In this document: positions 1 to 10,629 of the stretch, in pieces
How positions within the stretch are numbered: the first letter of the stretch is position 1
How the letters are laid out: each line of letters begins with the position of its first letter
Assembly (NCBI GenBank): GCA_026874595.1
Contig: CM049322.1
Span: 8,424,900-8,488,899, forward strand
Source: Sipunculus nudus
Taxonomy: Eukaryota; Annelida; Sipuncula; Golfingiida; Sipunculidae
Length of the DNA: 64,000 nt
Direction of reading: 5' to 3'
Notes under the pieces: generated by a model
What the model saw: the letters and a program-made list of their open reading frames with translations, nothing else
What the model was told of the DNA's origin: nothing
Databases searched by the model: none
Position numbers and translations under genes: made by a program

Positions 1-194
1 ACACTAATGAATGCTGATTGAAATTCCCTCAATGTTACTAAAATTAGAAATCAACCTAGTTGACCATGTTCTGGAGGCAACATGTTTGATTAGTGTTAAT
101 TCACTGTTCTGATAATTTTAGTCATCAAATTTTTGCTATGTGTATGCTGTCAATAGATACTAAGTATACTTTGTTTTTTCCCCTGAATGATTTG

Positions 195-400
195 CATTTG
201 ACGCTGCTGATTAGGCCTGGACAGTCGAGGGGTAAACTGCTCAGCTCTCTCCGCTGGCGACCCGGGATCGATCCCTGGCATAGCTATGAGAGCAGGTTGT
301 AGTTGCCCATTAAATGCCAGTGGTTATCTCCAGGTTCTCCCGTTTCCTCATTCTCTACAGTCTACTGAACGCCCCCATTGATGGATTGTGCCACAATTAG
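195..400 (+). mobile_element. tRNA-derived SINE fragment
   Basis: The 5' part reads like a degenerate tRNA head. There is an A-box-like stretch (gaggggtaaactgctcagc, about 223-241) and, about 25 bp on, a B-box-like stretch (gggatcgatccctgg, about 262-276). After it comes ggttatctccaggttctccc and gtttcctc, which resembles the conserved central domain of metazoan tRNA-headed SINEs. No clear poly-A tail or target duplication is visible. The family assignment rests on this architecture only. Confidence 0.55.
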
Positions 401-469
401 TTATAATAGCTATTTGTACAACTGATGTAAATTAAATAAGTTTATATATTAGGCTTGATCCTGGGCCCC

Positions 470-1190
470 TGGGTGCTCTGAAATCACCATCGGGCATCCG
501 ATCTTCATTGTGTCTCATAGATTATGAACTTACAAACTAGAAGATACAATTTGTGCACATCTGACATTCAGGGTGCCCATATAACATATCTTTTTCCTAT
601 AAGTTGCAGAATATAGGTCATGGTGAACTAATTTTAGGCTCTCAAAGACATTTGTCTGGAGCCTACCAGAATATTACATTAGAAGATTCTCTGCATAATG
701 GATACAATTTGTCTTGTGTGCTCAGTATCATGATTTTGGCTCCAAGGTCACAGAATAAAGGTCACCATGCATGACCTAATTTCAGGTTTCCTAGGAGATT
801 TGCCAAGAACATCCCTGGGTGTTGTGTTAGAAGATTCTAGGCCTAACATTTTTGTGCCCATTAGACATTCAGGGTGGTGAAAATAAAACATCTTTATTTC
901 TATGTGTTGCAGAATATGGGTCACTGTGACCTATTTTCATGTTTCCAAGGTCCTCCTTGAAAGTCACATTAGAAGATTCTAGGCCTAATGGATAATTTGT
1001 GCTCCGTCTGACTGTCTGGGTGCTCTGGGTTTTTGGCCCATAGGGCATAGAATATAGGTCACCATAACCTAATTTCAGGTTTCCAAGACTGGCCTGTAAC
1101 CTCCCTGGATGTACAGTTAGAAGTCTCTAGGTCTAGTAGTTACAATTTGTGCCCTGTTAATGGAAAGACAGCCAGAGAACAACAGACAAA
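470..1190. repeat. Degenerate tandem array, ~140-155 bp unit
   Basis: The phrases 'gaatataggtcac' and 'ttagaagattctaggcctaa' recur four times with spacings of about 140-157 bp (for example near 607, 752, 909 and 1048). The array ends in a 'gacagacaaagggtgactgcaatagctcag'-like tail. The same family recurs at 3600-3820, 5100-5310, 60280-61700 and 62560-63010. Units are strongly diverged, so this is an old array in the intron or flank downstream of the last visible exon of the leftmost gene. Confidence 0.6.
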
Positions 1191-1312
1191 GGGTGACTGC
1201 AATAGCTCAGAGAACTTCCAGTATAATAAAGTATGTTACCTTATTCCCACTTTACTTTAATTATTACCTGTGGACAATGAAAAATATTTGTTATCATGTG
1301 ACTGGTACTCAC

Positions 1313-1457
1313 TGCTCATCTGGTGTAATCTGAAGTACTCGCTGAACTGCTTGGATGGACTTTTTCTCAGTCTGTTTATCCTGTTCAAAGTTTCGCAAAT
1401 CCATATACACAGTCTGAGGCTCGCTGACTTTAAGTGTTTTACTGACTGTGTTGATGG
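1313..1457 (-). CDS. Unrecognised protein, visible coding exon 6 (last in window)
   Basis: The acceptor ttttcag lies just above 1457 and the donor gtgagt just below 1313. The exon enters in phase 1, matching exon 5, and leaves in phase 2. It encodes about 48 residues, beginning AINTVSKTLKVSEPQ, containing TVYMDLRNFEQDKQTEKK and ending near QRVLQITPDEQ. It is charged and predicted helical, unlike the low-complexity exon 5. This is the most conserved-looking part of the protein, but I cannot name the family. The gene continues past the left edge, so no C-terminus is available. Confidence 0.7.
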
Positions 1458-2174
1458 CTGAAAAGTAAAAAGAAATGCACAGGTGGATTATTATGAATTA
1501 TAACTTAATGCAGGTGTTCATAATATTCAGATTTTTACACATCAGCATTACATCTATGTCTGAGGGGTAAAATGATGAACATAATTTCATTACTTACATT
1601 ATTTTTTATATAAGTTTTAAAGAAATATATACTTATAATATAATTTATTTGGTTTATAAATGCGTAATTTTTAAATGTAAAAATCTTTTTAAAATTGATG
1701 ATCAAATGTTGCAGTCTGAGGGGCTGTAAAATCATTCTGTTGTCCTGTAAAAGTTAGGTATGAAAAACAAACAAACAACACACCTTAAACAATACATGTA
1801 TGTCAAATTCATGATATATGAATGATGTAAGATATCTGATGTTGTATGGCAGATTTGTAATGTCACCATGCGGAAAATCTTTAAAGTTGTAAGGTAGAAT
1901 GTGATACCTTAATGTTGTAAAATTGTTGATGTTGTGTAGAGATATGTGATGCTAAAATGCCAAGAATCTTATTAGTTGTACGATAGATTTGTGATGCCTT
2001 CATGCTGTAAAAATTTGCATGAAAGTCTGTGATGTCTGAGTGCTGCAGTTCTTTTTATATACAAATACTGTAAAAGTCCTCATTATATGACATCTGTGAC
2101 ATATCAATGCTTTCAAAGTTTGGACTGACTATATGTGAATGCTGTGAGAAACATTCTTGTATAATTAGAGATAC

Positions 2175-2390
2175 CTCTTGGCCTGGCTGTGATAATTTTC
2201 GGTAAATCTGTTGTACTTGTTCCAGCACTTGCAGTCTTCTTCCCAAATGACATACTATCTGTTGCCATAGCAACACCAGATGTTGCCATGGTGATCTGTT
2301 GTGTTGAAGCACTGGCTCCAGCACTTGCTGTTGCCTTGGTGACTGGAGTTACTTTGGTAACAGGAACAGGTCCTCCCCTTTTAACTTGTG
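2175..2390 (-). CDS. Unrecognised protein, visible coding exon 5
   Basis: The acceptor is atcaatag above 2390 and the donor is gtatct below 2175. Length is 216 nt, phase 1 to 1, about 72 residues. Composition is Thr/Ala/Ser-rich (motifs such as VTKVTPVTKATASAG and STQQITMATSG) with scattered Lys/Arg, so it is probably a disordered linker. Two other frames are also open across this exon, as expected for such a biased composition. I chose this frame because it keeps phase with both neighbours. Confidence 0.65.
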
Positions 2391-2744
2391 CTATTGATTG
2401 AGGAACACAGTTAATGAATTTATTATTTATAATTTCTATTAATTTGTCATAGATAATATAGATTTGCAACTCTATTGGTTATGAGTTCTTTTGAACCCAT
2501 CAAAAGTTTCATCCAAACAATTTATCATGATAATAATAAAATACCAAACCCATTTAATTTGGTGAGTGGCATTTTTGCCCATTAACTTAAGAGAGTTAAT
2601 GGCCAGCGTACCATGATCACTCAGAGTGCCTTAACAGCCTGCACTGAGCAAAGCACTGTAAGTCTCTATATAAGAATACAACTACTTTTTTCATTTTTTT
2701 ATGTCTAATTGAATACAAGTACATGTACACTGTCACTAGACATA

Positions 2745-3065
2745 AACTAGACCAATTGATAGCTTTTTTTAGTATACTTTCTAACAACACCAACCATGTG
2801 TGAGAAAGATTTAAATTAACTCAGGATACTGGGAATTCTCTCAGCATGTATGTTGAATTTCTGACTGCATTAATACAAGCATGGCTCACATTGGTTACTG
2901 AATGGCAATCAACTTGTACGTAAAACAGGAAATGATTCATTACCATGGAGACAGATTTTCAGTTTGGTTTGTGAGTTCACATGTATTCCTTTGTGTCAAT
3001 TCATCATTCATAGCAAAATATTAAGCTAACCTGCTGTTTATCACAATATCAATGCAAGAGGATAG
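2745..3065. repeat. Interspersed repeat, copy 1 of 2
   Basis: About 310 bp here is clearly related to 5735-6055. Both contain 'tttttagtatactttctaacaac', then 'accatgtg.gagaaa', 'catgt.tgttgaattt.tgactgcat.aatacaag', and both end in 'ctgtttatcac..tat.gatgcaa.aggat'. The copies are in the same orientation in different introns of the leftmost gene. No ends, terminal repeats or coding capacity are visible, so the class is unknown. Confidence 0.6.
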
Positions 3066-3252
3066 ATAACCCTTGAATAACATTCCCCCAATTTAGACTT
3101 ATTGGTGCAAGATAAATGCCCACTGACTCCCCTTTTTCAATGCTAGGTGAAAGCAAGACTTGAACCATTTAATATTGTGGAAAACTAAAACTGTGACTGG
3201 GCCTCTAAAAAGTTTTGTTAATTATCAACATTAAGATAAATTCAATTCTTAC

Positions 3253-3429
3253 CTTCAAGTGACATATTGATGGCTGTCTTGGCTTCCTTCAGGTCAGAGC
3301 CTCGGCCCCGCCTCCTGGATGTAACAGCTCCTGTGATTGGATCAACCTCCCTAAGGTCCGCCCCTGACTGACTGATTGACAGGCCAGCCAGTCTCTCAAG
3401 CAGGGATATGTTATCAGTGTCACCCGGCC
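3253..3429 (-). CDS. Unrecognised protein, visible coding exon 4
   Basis: The acceptor ttattttag lies above 3429 and the strong donor gtaaga below 3253. Length is 177 nt, phase 1 to 1, 59 residues. It encodes GPGDTDNISLLERLAGLSI, then a basic patch TSRRRGRGSDLKEAKTAINM. The exon is richer in GC than the flanking introns, as expected for coding sequence. The basic cluster could be a nuclear or nucleic-acid-contacting segment, but that is speculation. No known domain recognised. Confidence 0.7.
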
Positions 3430-3599
3430 CTAAAATAAACACCACAGTGTTTAAGGGGACATATTCACATAGCAGGTAAATAAAGTATACATGTATTCTA
3501 TATATATTCAATATGAATGATAAGTATGTAATAATACATATTTATTAACTGAATTAAGAGGGTGTTAAAAAATAATCAGAATATTTCATTTTTAAATTA

Positions 3600-3820
3600 G
3601 AAACAAGCCTGGGGGTACTTATGAGCCCTATAGCTCAGATTGTATGGGTAACAGAGACCTAATTTCAGGTTTCCAAGGATATTTCTTATGGACCTCTATG
3701 GGTACTCAGTTGTTAGGTCCAGCAGTTAAAATTTGTGCCTTGTCAATGGTCTGCTGGACAGACAGATGACAGACAAACAGTGATCACTATAGCGATGACT
3801 TTCAGTTAGCTGAGCTAAAA
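3600..3820. repeat. Interspersed 'gctgagctaa' family copy
   Basis: One unit of the family described at 470-1190. It reads 'gggtaacagagacctaatttcaggtttccaagga', then 'gacctc', then 'acagacaaacagtgatcactatagcg', and closes with 'agttagctgagctaaaaa'. It is intronic. Confidence 0.55.
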
Positions 3821-4126
3821 ATTTGTTATGAGTCGGAAGCTTAGTTTATAATTATCACACTGATTAAATCCTTTACATGTCTGCATGCATTTACCAATAA
3901 TTGTGAAAATACATGTGAAAATATCATTACTTTTCAATATGTTTCTGAGAAAATATAAGATATTTTATATACCCAGTACATAGAAAATCAAGAATCATCT
4001 GCCCTGTGAGCTTACATGAAAAAATATTTACCATGGTCATTCAATAACTTGAACAATTTTACAAAATTCTGGTATATCTTTTTATAATAAATTTACAATA
4101 AAACTTAAATTAAATATAGCTATATA

Positions 4127-4986
4127 CTGTGGAAGTGGTTTTGTTAGCTGGGTTTTTATTTTTGCGCATTTCGCGGGAGTGTGATTTGCGCTAAATTTAG
4201 ATTATGTGTTATTTCAAACACCCCAGACATGTCCGTGTAGTTTACTTTATTACTTTTTTACTTTATAAGATACAAGTAAAGAGAAATGGCGAATGTAATA
4301 GATGATCCTGTTTCATATAAATCTTTCGCTGCTTCAGAGACTGCAGATTTCTTGCCTGACACACAGTCTTGTGGGTCTGGTAATACCTCCATGGGTGGTC
4401 GCTTGAGGTGAGGCTTCTTCAACCAGGATGTAAGAGTAGTCATTTTGCTCGTAATACGGTAAGATTCATAGCAAGTGATATCTCAAAGGAAATCAACTCT
4501 GAGTCATAGTGATTTGTAGAAACAACTGTGAAACAAAAAGCATTTGAAGACCTTTAGAACCCCCTCCAAATGTCTTTGAAGTACGACTGAGAGCCAGCCA
4601 CGATTGTGGTCAGCTATGTTTGTTGTTACACATAGCAGGTTACTTCTAGTTAGTAAGCACAATTGTTGTAGCTGAGCAGTTCTACAACTTGTTTAACTCA
4701 GATGTCTAACAGCGGGTTTGGGTGCAGTACCATTGCAACATCAAATGTGATTAGTCTCGGTAATTACGTATTATTTACCCTGTGCAATCACAATACTGAC
4801 TAGCCCGTAGAATATACGCAGTCACCTGAAGCTTGCTAGGTTGGAGGTAGGTTGCATCACAAACCTGTCTTATATATAATCGTTTAAATATTTTAATAAT
4901 TTGATACAAATTGAATTCCCCAGACATACTAATTTGCGCGAAAAAAGCACAAAAATTCAGGCGGGCCAAATTAATCACTTCCACAG
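4127..4986. mobile_element. Non-autonomous DNA transposon with TA target duplication
   Basis: The 860 bp segment begins CTGTGGAAGTG and ends with its exact inverse (CACTTCCACAG), flanked on both sides by TA. Similarity of the arms continues with decay for about 50 bp ('tttttatttttgcgcatttcgcg' against the inverse of 'gcgcgaaaaaagcacaaaaatt'). TA duplication is typical of Tc1/mariner-like and some related elements. The inside keeps a short minus-strand ORF from 4443, starting MTTLTSWLKKP, which may be the remnant N-terminus of a transposase. It sits in an intron of the leftmost gene. Confidence 0.65.
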
Positions 4987-5099
4987 TACTTGGGATTAAA
5001 GTTCCTTGAACAGTTAACATGTTAAGTGTGGGAATATCTTTCATTATGGTCTGGTCTATAACTTCTCCAAATAACACATTTGTGGCATAATTTCAAATG

Positions 5100-5310
5100 T
5101 GACCAAAAATAATGCTGGGCTTTGGTAAAAAGAACCCTTGAAGTGACAATGACCTAATTTTGGTTTGGTAGGAGAACTTAGGGACACCTAGCTAATTGTA
5201 TACCAAGTTTCAGATTGGTAGGTTCAATGGTGTCAAAACATGCCAGCCTAACAGATGTACAAACAGACAGACAAACAGATTCTGATCAAGCACTATAGCT
5301 CAGTTAACTG
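5100..5310. repeat. Interspersed 'gctgagctaa' family copy
   Basis: Diverged unit: 'aatgacctaattttggtttggtaggagaac', later 'acagatgtacaaacagacagacaaacag' and 'gcactatagctcagttaactgg'. Same order of motifs as 3600-3820. Intronic. Confidence 0.45.
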
Positions 5311-5734
5311 GTGATTACTTCCACAAAAAAAAATTACAACAAAAAATAATATGCACATGATAACTCAGAAATATATCTAGCTTAAAATCATCCATCAAAG
5401 TAAATATAATAAAATTTTGCAAAACTTTAATCCAAAAAATCATTAAAATAATGCATGATATAATGCATTATGAAATATCTCTGATACACACACATATATA
5501 TACACCAGCTGACAGGTGTAGGTACACTATTACAATTTCAGAATATCTCCCTCCTAATGGTTATAGCTTAATATGTGTAGTTGTATGCCCCACAATGCCT
5601 AGGGCAAGTTTCAGCCATTTGGAGATTCTACAACCAGCGTCCAAGTACTTACCATTACACCTTGCATCAAGGACTGCACGGTAATGCCTGATGAGAACCC
5701 AAATATTTTCCATATTTTGGGCAAAGCCTGACAC

Positions 5735-6055
5735 AAACCAGACCAATCTCTAGGTTTTTTAGTATACTTTCTAACAACATCTACCATGTGGGAGAAAAAT
5801 TCTGTTTTAACCCAGTGTATTAGTAAATCTGCCTGCATGTTTGTTGAATTTGTGACTGCATGAATACAAGTAAGACTCAAATGGGTTTCCGGATGACAGC
5901 AAACTTGTACAAGATACAGGATATCACTTTACCTTAGAGAAACTTTACACTGAGGTTTTGCGAGTTCACATTTATTATGTTCTCTTAATTCATCAGTAGC
6001 AGCTAAATTTTAAGAATACCAGCTGTTTATCACGGTATTGATGCAACAGGATGGA
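5735..6055. repeat. Interspersed repeat, copy 2 of 2
   Basis: Second copy of the repeat at 2745-3065, same orientation, about 3 kb away and in the next intron upstream. Differences are mostly substitutions and small gaps. A minus-strand reading frame of 89 codons crosses it, but the sister copy does not preserve that frame, so it is unlikely to be coding. Confidence 0.6.
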
Positions 6056-6655
6056 TTGCCATTGCAGTACATTCTGTAGTATGGCTTGTGTCATGATTGA
6101 AGTAGGCTTAAAGTCAAATCACACTGGCATGGGTGGCAGGGTGTGCAGTAGCCTGGGAGATAAAATTTCCGGGAACTTTCCAGGTTATCTCCAGACCTTA
6201 CAGGGATTTTTCCAGGTCATAATAAATAACAACACCAAACAATCTATTACAGACTTATCCTATTAGTCTTTAAAAAGAATGAATTTAAATTAAATGGTGA
6301 TAGTAACACATTTTCGTCATAGCATGAATATACAACAGGGTTTCACGGAGTTGCTGGCAAGTTGAAATGGTAATCTTTTCACCAGCTGTTAGTTTCGAAA
6401 ACAGACACCAGGCAGCGCTACTGCTATGAACCTCATGCCCAGGCTACATAACCTGCCACAATCGATATCACATGCCGTTGGTGGGCTATATCTACGGTTG
6501 TGTACAATGACCTATGCCAAAATTCAAGGTTTATTCCAGGTGTACATTGAAAAAAAACCATTTTTCCAGGACATGGAAAAATTGTTTGGAATATCCATGA
6601 GTATTCCAGGTTTCCAGGTTGAGTATGAACCCTAAATAAGCATTCACATGACAGG

Positions 6656-7900
6656 TATGCAGCATTTTCAAAACAAACTGGCGCGGGCTGCATGCGGCAA
6701 ATTTTGTGAAATAAATTTGGAATATCAAGACATTTTTGTGGTATTTTATGTTTGTCTAAGAAATATACCCCTGTATAGCGTAAATTTAATCAAATCATAA
6801 TATCTCTCAGTAAACAATAATTATGATTTAATATATATATAACAATGTTTCTATGTGAATATAAATTATATTAGAGTTATTTACATATCAAAGAATTATA
6901 TATTAACATGCATATGTCTCTATATAGTTGTTATATATGTTATATTCACTTATATACTTTACTATATATTGAAGTATACATATAAATAAGGTGTCAATTA
7001 AATGTATTTTACTAGATATTCAACAGACAATATATATTCACCAGAAATCTGCAGGCGTGCCGCCTGTGCCAGTGTGTTTGGCCTTTACCAGTTTAGAGTA
7101 TATAAATGCCAAATGAATCATGCATTTACAGCTACCCATGCCCTGTGACAAATTTTCTATCACGTACAGTTCATGAGCTCCACACTGAAAAGAATATCAC
7201 AACTTTACTGGTTTAATGACAAACCTTTCCTCATTTCTCCCGCCGATGCTCCTGGTCGAGGCAATAGGAGGGGAACCAGTGAAGCAGCTTCTTGAGGCGG
7301 ACTGGAAACCAGCAATTGTTCTGAAAATGACATTCAACCTTTTATCAGAACATGTAATCTAACTTCACCTAAGGCAGATACTCCTATAATACAGGAGGGA
7401 GTCTGTAATTATTACATGTACTCAGTAAGGTGTTCTGATCCAGGTAATTTTAATCCTTTGTTGAAATCCTATTTCAGGCTTTGAGAACTAATGTAGGCAT
7501 AAATATTGTGAGCTATGTCAATATCTGTCTTCTATTAAAGCAGCCTATACCAATATCCGATGTCTTTTAACTATAGGTAGTTCGTTGAACATTTTTTTTT
7601 CTTAAATTAGGCCTAGATATGCTGATTGTAGGGTACACTGGTTGTTTGTTTTGTTCACAGCCATTTGTTTATAACATGTGGGGGGCTGCAATAATAATTC
7701 GAACATATTCAACCAGGACATTTGGCAGCTAGTCAGATGAACCAGAGTTTTGCAAATGATGTTTTGCACCTAGTGACCTATCAACTTTGGCACATATGCA
7801 AATAACCACCTTAAGTTACATGATTTCCTGTTTGTCACCATAGAGATGTGAACCATGTTTACTAACAGCCTCTAAGTCTTGAAGGATAAAAAAACTCATA
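6656..7900. repeat. Interspersed repeat related to 24700-25200
   Basis: Two blocks match the 24.7-25.2 kb region in order. 6656-6940 shares 'atacccctgtatagcgtaa', 'aacaataattatg' and 'tttctatgtgaatata'. 7680-7860 shares 'accagagttttgcaaatg', 'catatatgcaa'-like text and 'gtttgtcacca'. Exon 3 of the leftmost gene (7225-7320) lies between the blocks, so either the repeat is interrupted or two family members lie side by side. Class unknown. Confidence 0.45.
7225..7320 (-). CDS. Unrecognised protein, visible coding exon 3
   Basis: The acceptor cattttcag lies above 7320 and the donor gtttgt below 7225. Length is 96 nt, phase 1 to 1, 32 residues. The phase-consistent frame reads EQLLVSSPPQEAASLVPLLL, then PRPGASAGEMRK. 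A second frame (beginning TIAGFQSASRS) is also open. I prefer the first because exon 2 leaves and exon 4 enters in phase 1. Pro/Ala/Ser-rich, no domain recognised. Confidence 0.6.
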
Positions 7901-9141
7901 CATCTGTCACAGAGGCCTGAAAGAACATTTCTGAAAAGGAATTACCCAGAGTTTACTGATATGTACACACAGTAAGCTAGAAGTAACACAAATTCTACTG
8001 GTAAGGCAGGTAGGTAGGCAGCTTTAAGACAAGTTAACGTCCAGTAGTCTAGTTTGTTATGTAGTTGAAAATATTTGTCTCTTGGGAGACAATTATTTAA
8101 ACCTAAAAACAATCCAAATGTTGTTTTAAAATTCATTATTTTAAAATTCATTACAGACCCCTTAAAGTATACGTTATTTAACTGTGGTAGATTGTTCTTT
8201 CTGATGGTAAACATGTTTTGAACTTTGTTTATTTTTACATGATTTTGTAACATCTAAAAAAAAATTACTTTTTTTAAATGGTACACTATTTGAAGCACCC
8301 AGTAACAATAATCCACTTGTTAGTGACTTATATTAAATTACAGAACAAGATCTCAAATGTGTTTTTTTTTTCTTCACCCTTTACTCTTAGTCTTTCTTGT
8401 TGAAAAATTAAATTTAAAATTTTTTAATGGAACAAAATTTAAAATTTGAATTTTAAGGTAGACAGAGTCATCATAGAAAAAAAAAACAGTTTTGTCAAGG
8501 CTCTTTATTGTGTGAGTGCCCCAGGTCTCCCTAATAGACCATCCAACTCACACAGAAACAAGTATTATGCCGATAAACAAAGTTGGGTGCTTATTGTTCA
8601 TTTAGCTGCTTAAATGAAATAATATTGATTGTAGTAAAATATTTCCTTTTATTTTAAAGAATGTCTGAAATTGACTGCTAAAGTTATAACTGAATCGAGA
8701 ACTGAATCAAAGCTAAACAATCAAAAACTGGAACTGATTTTAAGGCCTCCCACAATTCTCAGGTCTCTATGCAAGCTTATCAGTTTTAGGTTCTGAAAAA
8801 AAAAAATAGATTAAACAGTGTACAGATTATTGATGTTAACACAATACAATTAAATATGCAAAAAGGGTTTGTGGATAAAACCAATGATCTCTCCTTTTAC
8901 ATTTTTGGGAAAATATTTTAGGATAGTCACTCTCTTTAAAAACCCACTCATGTATTTAAATCTCAGTATATTAAACTCTTACATGCACTTATTTTTATCA
9001 GTCTTACTTTTCGAAAACGGTATGTTTTATGGAAGCTAGCAGGCTTTTTTTTGCACAGTGCTTTAGTGCAGGATTCTATTCTGGTGTTAGTGCTACAATA
9101 TAAATATTGTCAGTAATAATAATAACAAACATTATACCAAC

Positions 9142-9709
9142 CCCACGGAAGGCAATCGAGCTGTGACAATGTGAGATTCGGGGACTCAGCTGGCATGAAC
9201 TGAGACACCACTCGTCTTTCGTTATCATGATCTTTCGGTCTTCCTGGTCGATTCCGCAGCTTTTTGCGACCTTGCCTGGTTTCTTTAGTATCTGGAGATG
9301 AAGACAGTTTTTCGGCACTAGGTGGACTGAGTTCTGGCACCTCCCGTCTTTTCTCATCCATATTCACATGCAGGGTTTCCTGTCTGGTACTGTCTCCTGA
9401 TTCGCTCTGAGCTGATGATGTCATCCATGTGTCTCTCTTGATCGGAGGAGGTCCTTCGGCTTGAACAGAAGTTAACTCTGGTGCATATTTAAGAGAGTCA
9501 GTCTCTGTGGTCTGATTGGCTGAGATGGTTGCCATGGAGTCACCTGCCTCCTGAGGTGACTGTCCATCTTGTCTTGTGTTTGACTTTGGAATAATTTCTT
9601 TTTCCAGTGATAACAGAAAATCTTTATCATCAATGTCTCTGTCTTCATCAAATGTAGGACTTTTGACGGCTCTATGGAATATGTCAACGTCTCCGTCTTC
9701 TGAACTTAC
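9142..9709 (-). CDS. Unrecognised protein, visible coding exon 2
   Basis: Largest exon of this gene: 568 nt, about 189 residues, entering in phase 0 after ttgttgtcag and leaving in phase 1. It is acidic at its start (VSSEDGDVDIFHRAVKSP, then FDEDRDIDDKDFLLSLEKEI), Ser/Thr/Gln-rich in the middle, and basic near residues 150-170 (RQGRKKLRNRPGRPKDHD). It ends near LTLSQLDCLPWG. The charge swings suggest a mostly disordered scaffold-type protein. The donor is the weak point: gttggt at 9141 keeps the frame into exon 3, while gtataa four bases further would create a stop after joining. No family recognised. Confidence 0.7.
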
Positions 9710-10105
9710 CTGACAACAAGAACAAACATACAGGTCATTTATATATAAAGACATTTCAGGTAACAAAGTGATGGTATCATTTAATTTTCCATTTTCTTCC
9801 TAAAAGTTTGTACTACACTCCATTCCATTCCCCCCTTCCACCAGTTTTATGCAATTACTTTTTTTATAAATGCACTCAAGCTTACCTTTATTTACCTCAA
9901 AGGCTCATCAGACATGTGTTCTGACTATCTAACAGCAAAATAATACTCTCCCATGTTTTAATTCCATATGATTAATTAAGATGGTAAGAATGTCATTCTA
10001 CAAAACAACTGATACTTTCCAAAGATTGATCAGCAAAGTCAACCTGTTTTTACTGATGATCGATCATGAATTTTCAAACCATTCCATTCACAATATTATA
10101 CTTAC

Positions 10106-10216
10106 ATCAGAGGAGTCGAAGTCGATAGACGGCAGACTGTTCTCAACCTCAGCAAATATTGAATCAAGTTTAGGCTTGAGATCCGAAGATTCTGACATGA
10201 AGTCTGGGAGCTCCAT
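10106..10216 (-). CDS. Unrecognised protein, coding exon 1 with start codon
   Basis: The first ATG (10216) has A at -3 and G at +4, and an in-frame stop lies about 40 bp upstream, so this is a good initiation site. The exon encodes 37 residues, MELPDFMSESSDLKPKLDSI to SIDFDSSD, and ends at a strong donor gtaagt (10105), phase 0. A second in-frame Met at residue 7 is an alternative start. Together with exons 2-6 the reading frame is 1313 nt (437 codons) with no internal stop and consistent phases at all five junctions. Identity of the protein is unknown to me. Confidence 0.7.
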
Positions 10217-10629
10217 ACTGATAATGATTTGGTCTTCTTTAAAGGCAGGGCTTAACTCATGTTAATCAACAGCCAGTAGTATTCAGTGGGGCTTTACTCA
10301 AGTCAATCAAACATCCAGCATTCAGTGGTTGGGGCAAACATCAAGTGGTATTCAGTGGGTTGGGCTTAACTCATGTGAATCAAATACCCACTGGTGTTCA
10401 GTGGATGGGGCTTAACTCATGTCAATCAAACATCCAGAGGTATTCAGAAAAAAGGGTCAAATAATTCATCAATCAGACACTGGGATTTCATCCATTAGAC
10501 AATCATATATGAGAAAGTTCCTTCAGTGGGCGGAGCTCTCAAGTGGGTGGAGCTTCTCCTTTGTCAATCAACCTCATTAGTAGGTGAGGTTTCTATGATC
10601 CATTCTTCAGCATGTGCTCTAACTCCAGA
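10217..10629 (-). other. Probable 5' UTR part of the first coding exon
   Basis: A strong polypyrimidine acceptor (ggttttccag) lies just above 10629, so the exon carrying the start codon probably begins there with about 410 nt of 5' leader. The leader contains a ~60 bp tandem repeat and several upstream ATGs, so translation of the main frame may be damped. This is inference from splice signals only. Confidence 0.4.
10240..10450. repeat. Minisatellite, ~45-60 bp unit, about 4 copies
   Basis: Phrases 'gggcttaactcatgt.aatcaa' and 'ccag.ggtattcagtgg' repeat at about 10248, 10291, 10352 and 10409 with uneven spacing. The array falls in the presumed 5' leader of the leftmost gene. Confidence 0.6.

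Noticed and set aside
5611-5880. 89-codon minus-strand ORF with WVKTEFFSHMVDVV
   Set aside because: It lies within the interspersed repeat at 5735-6055. The sister copy does not keep the frame and no splice context fits the gene's phase chain.
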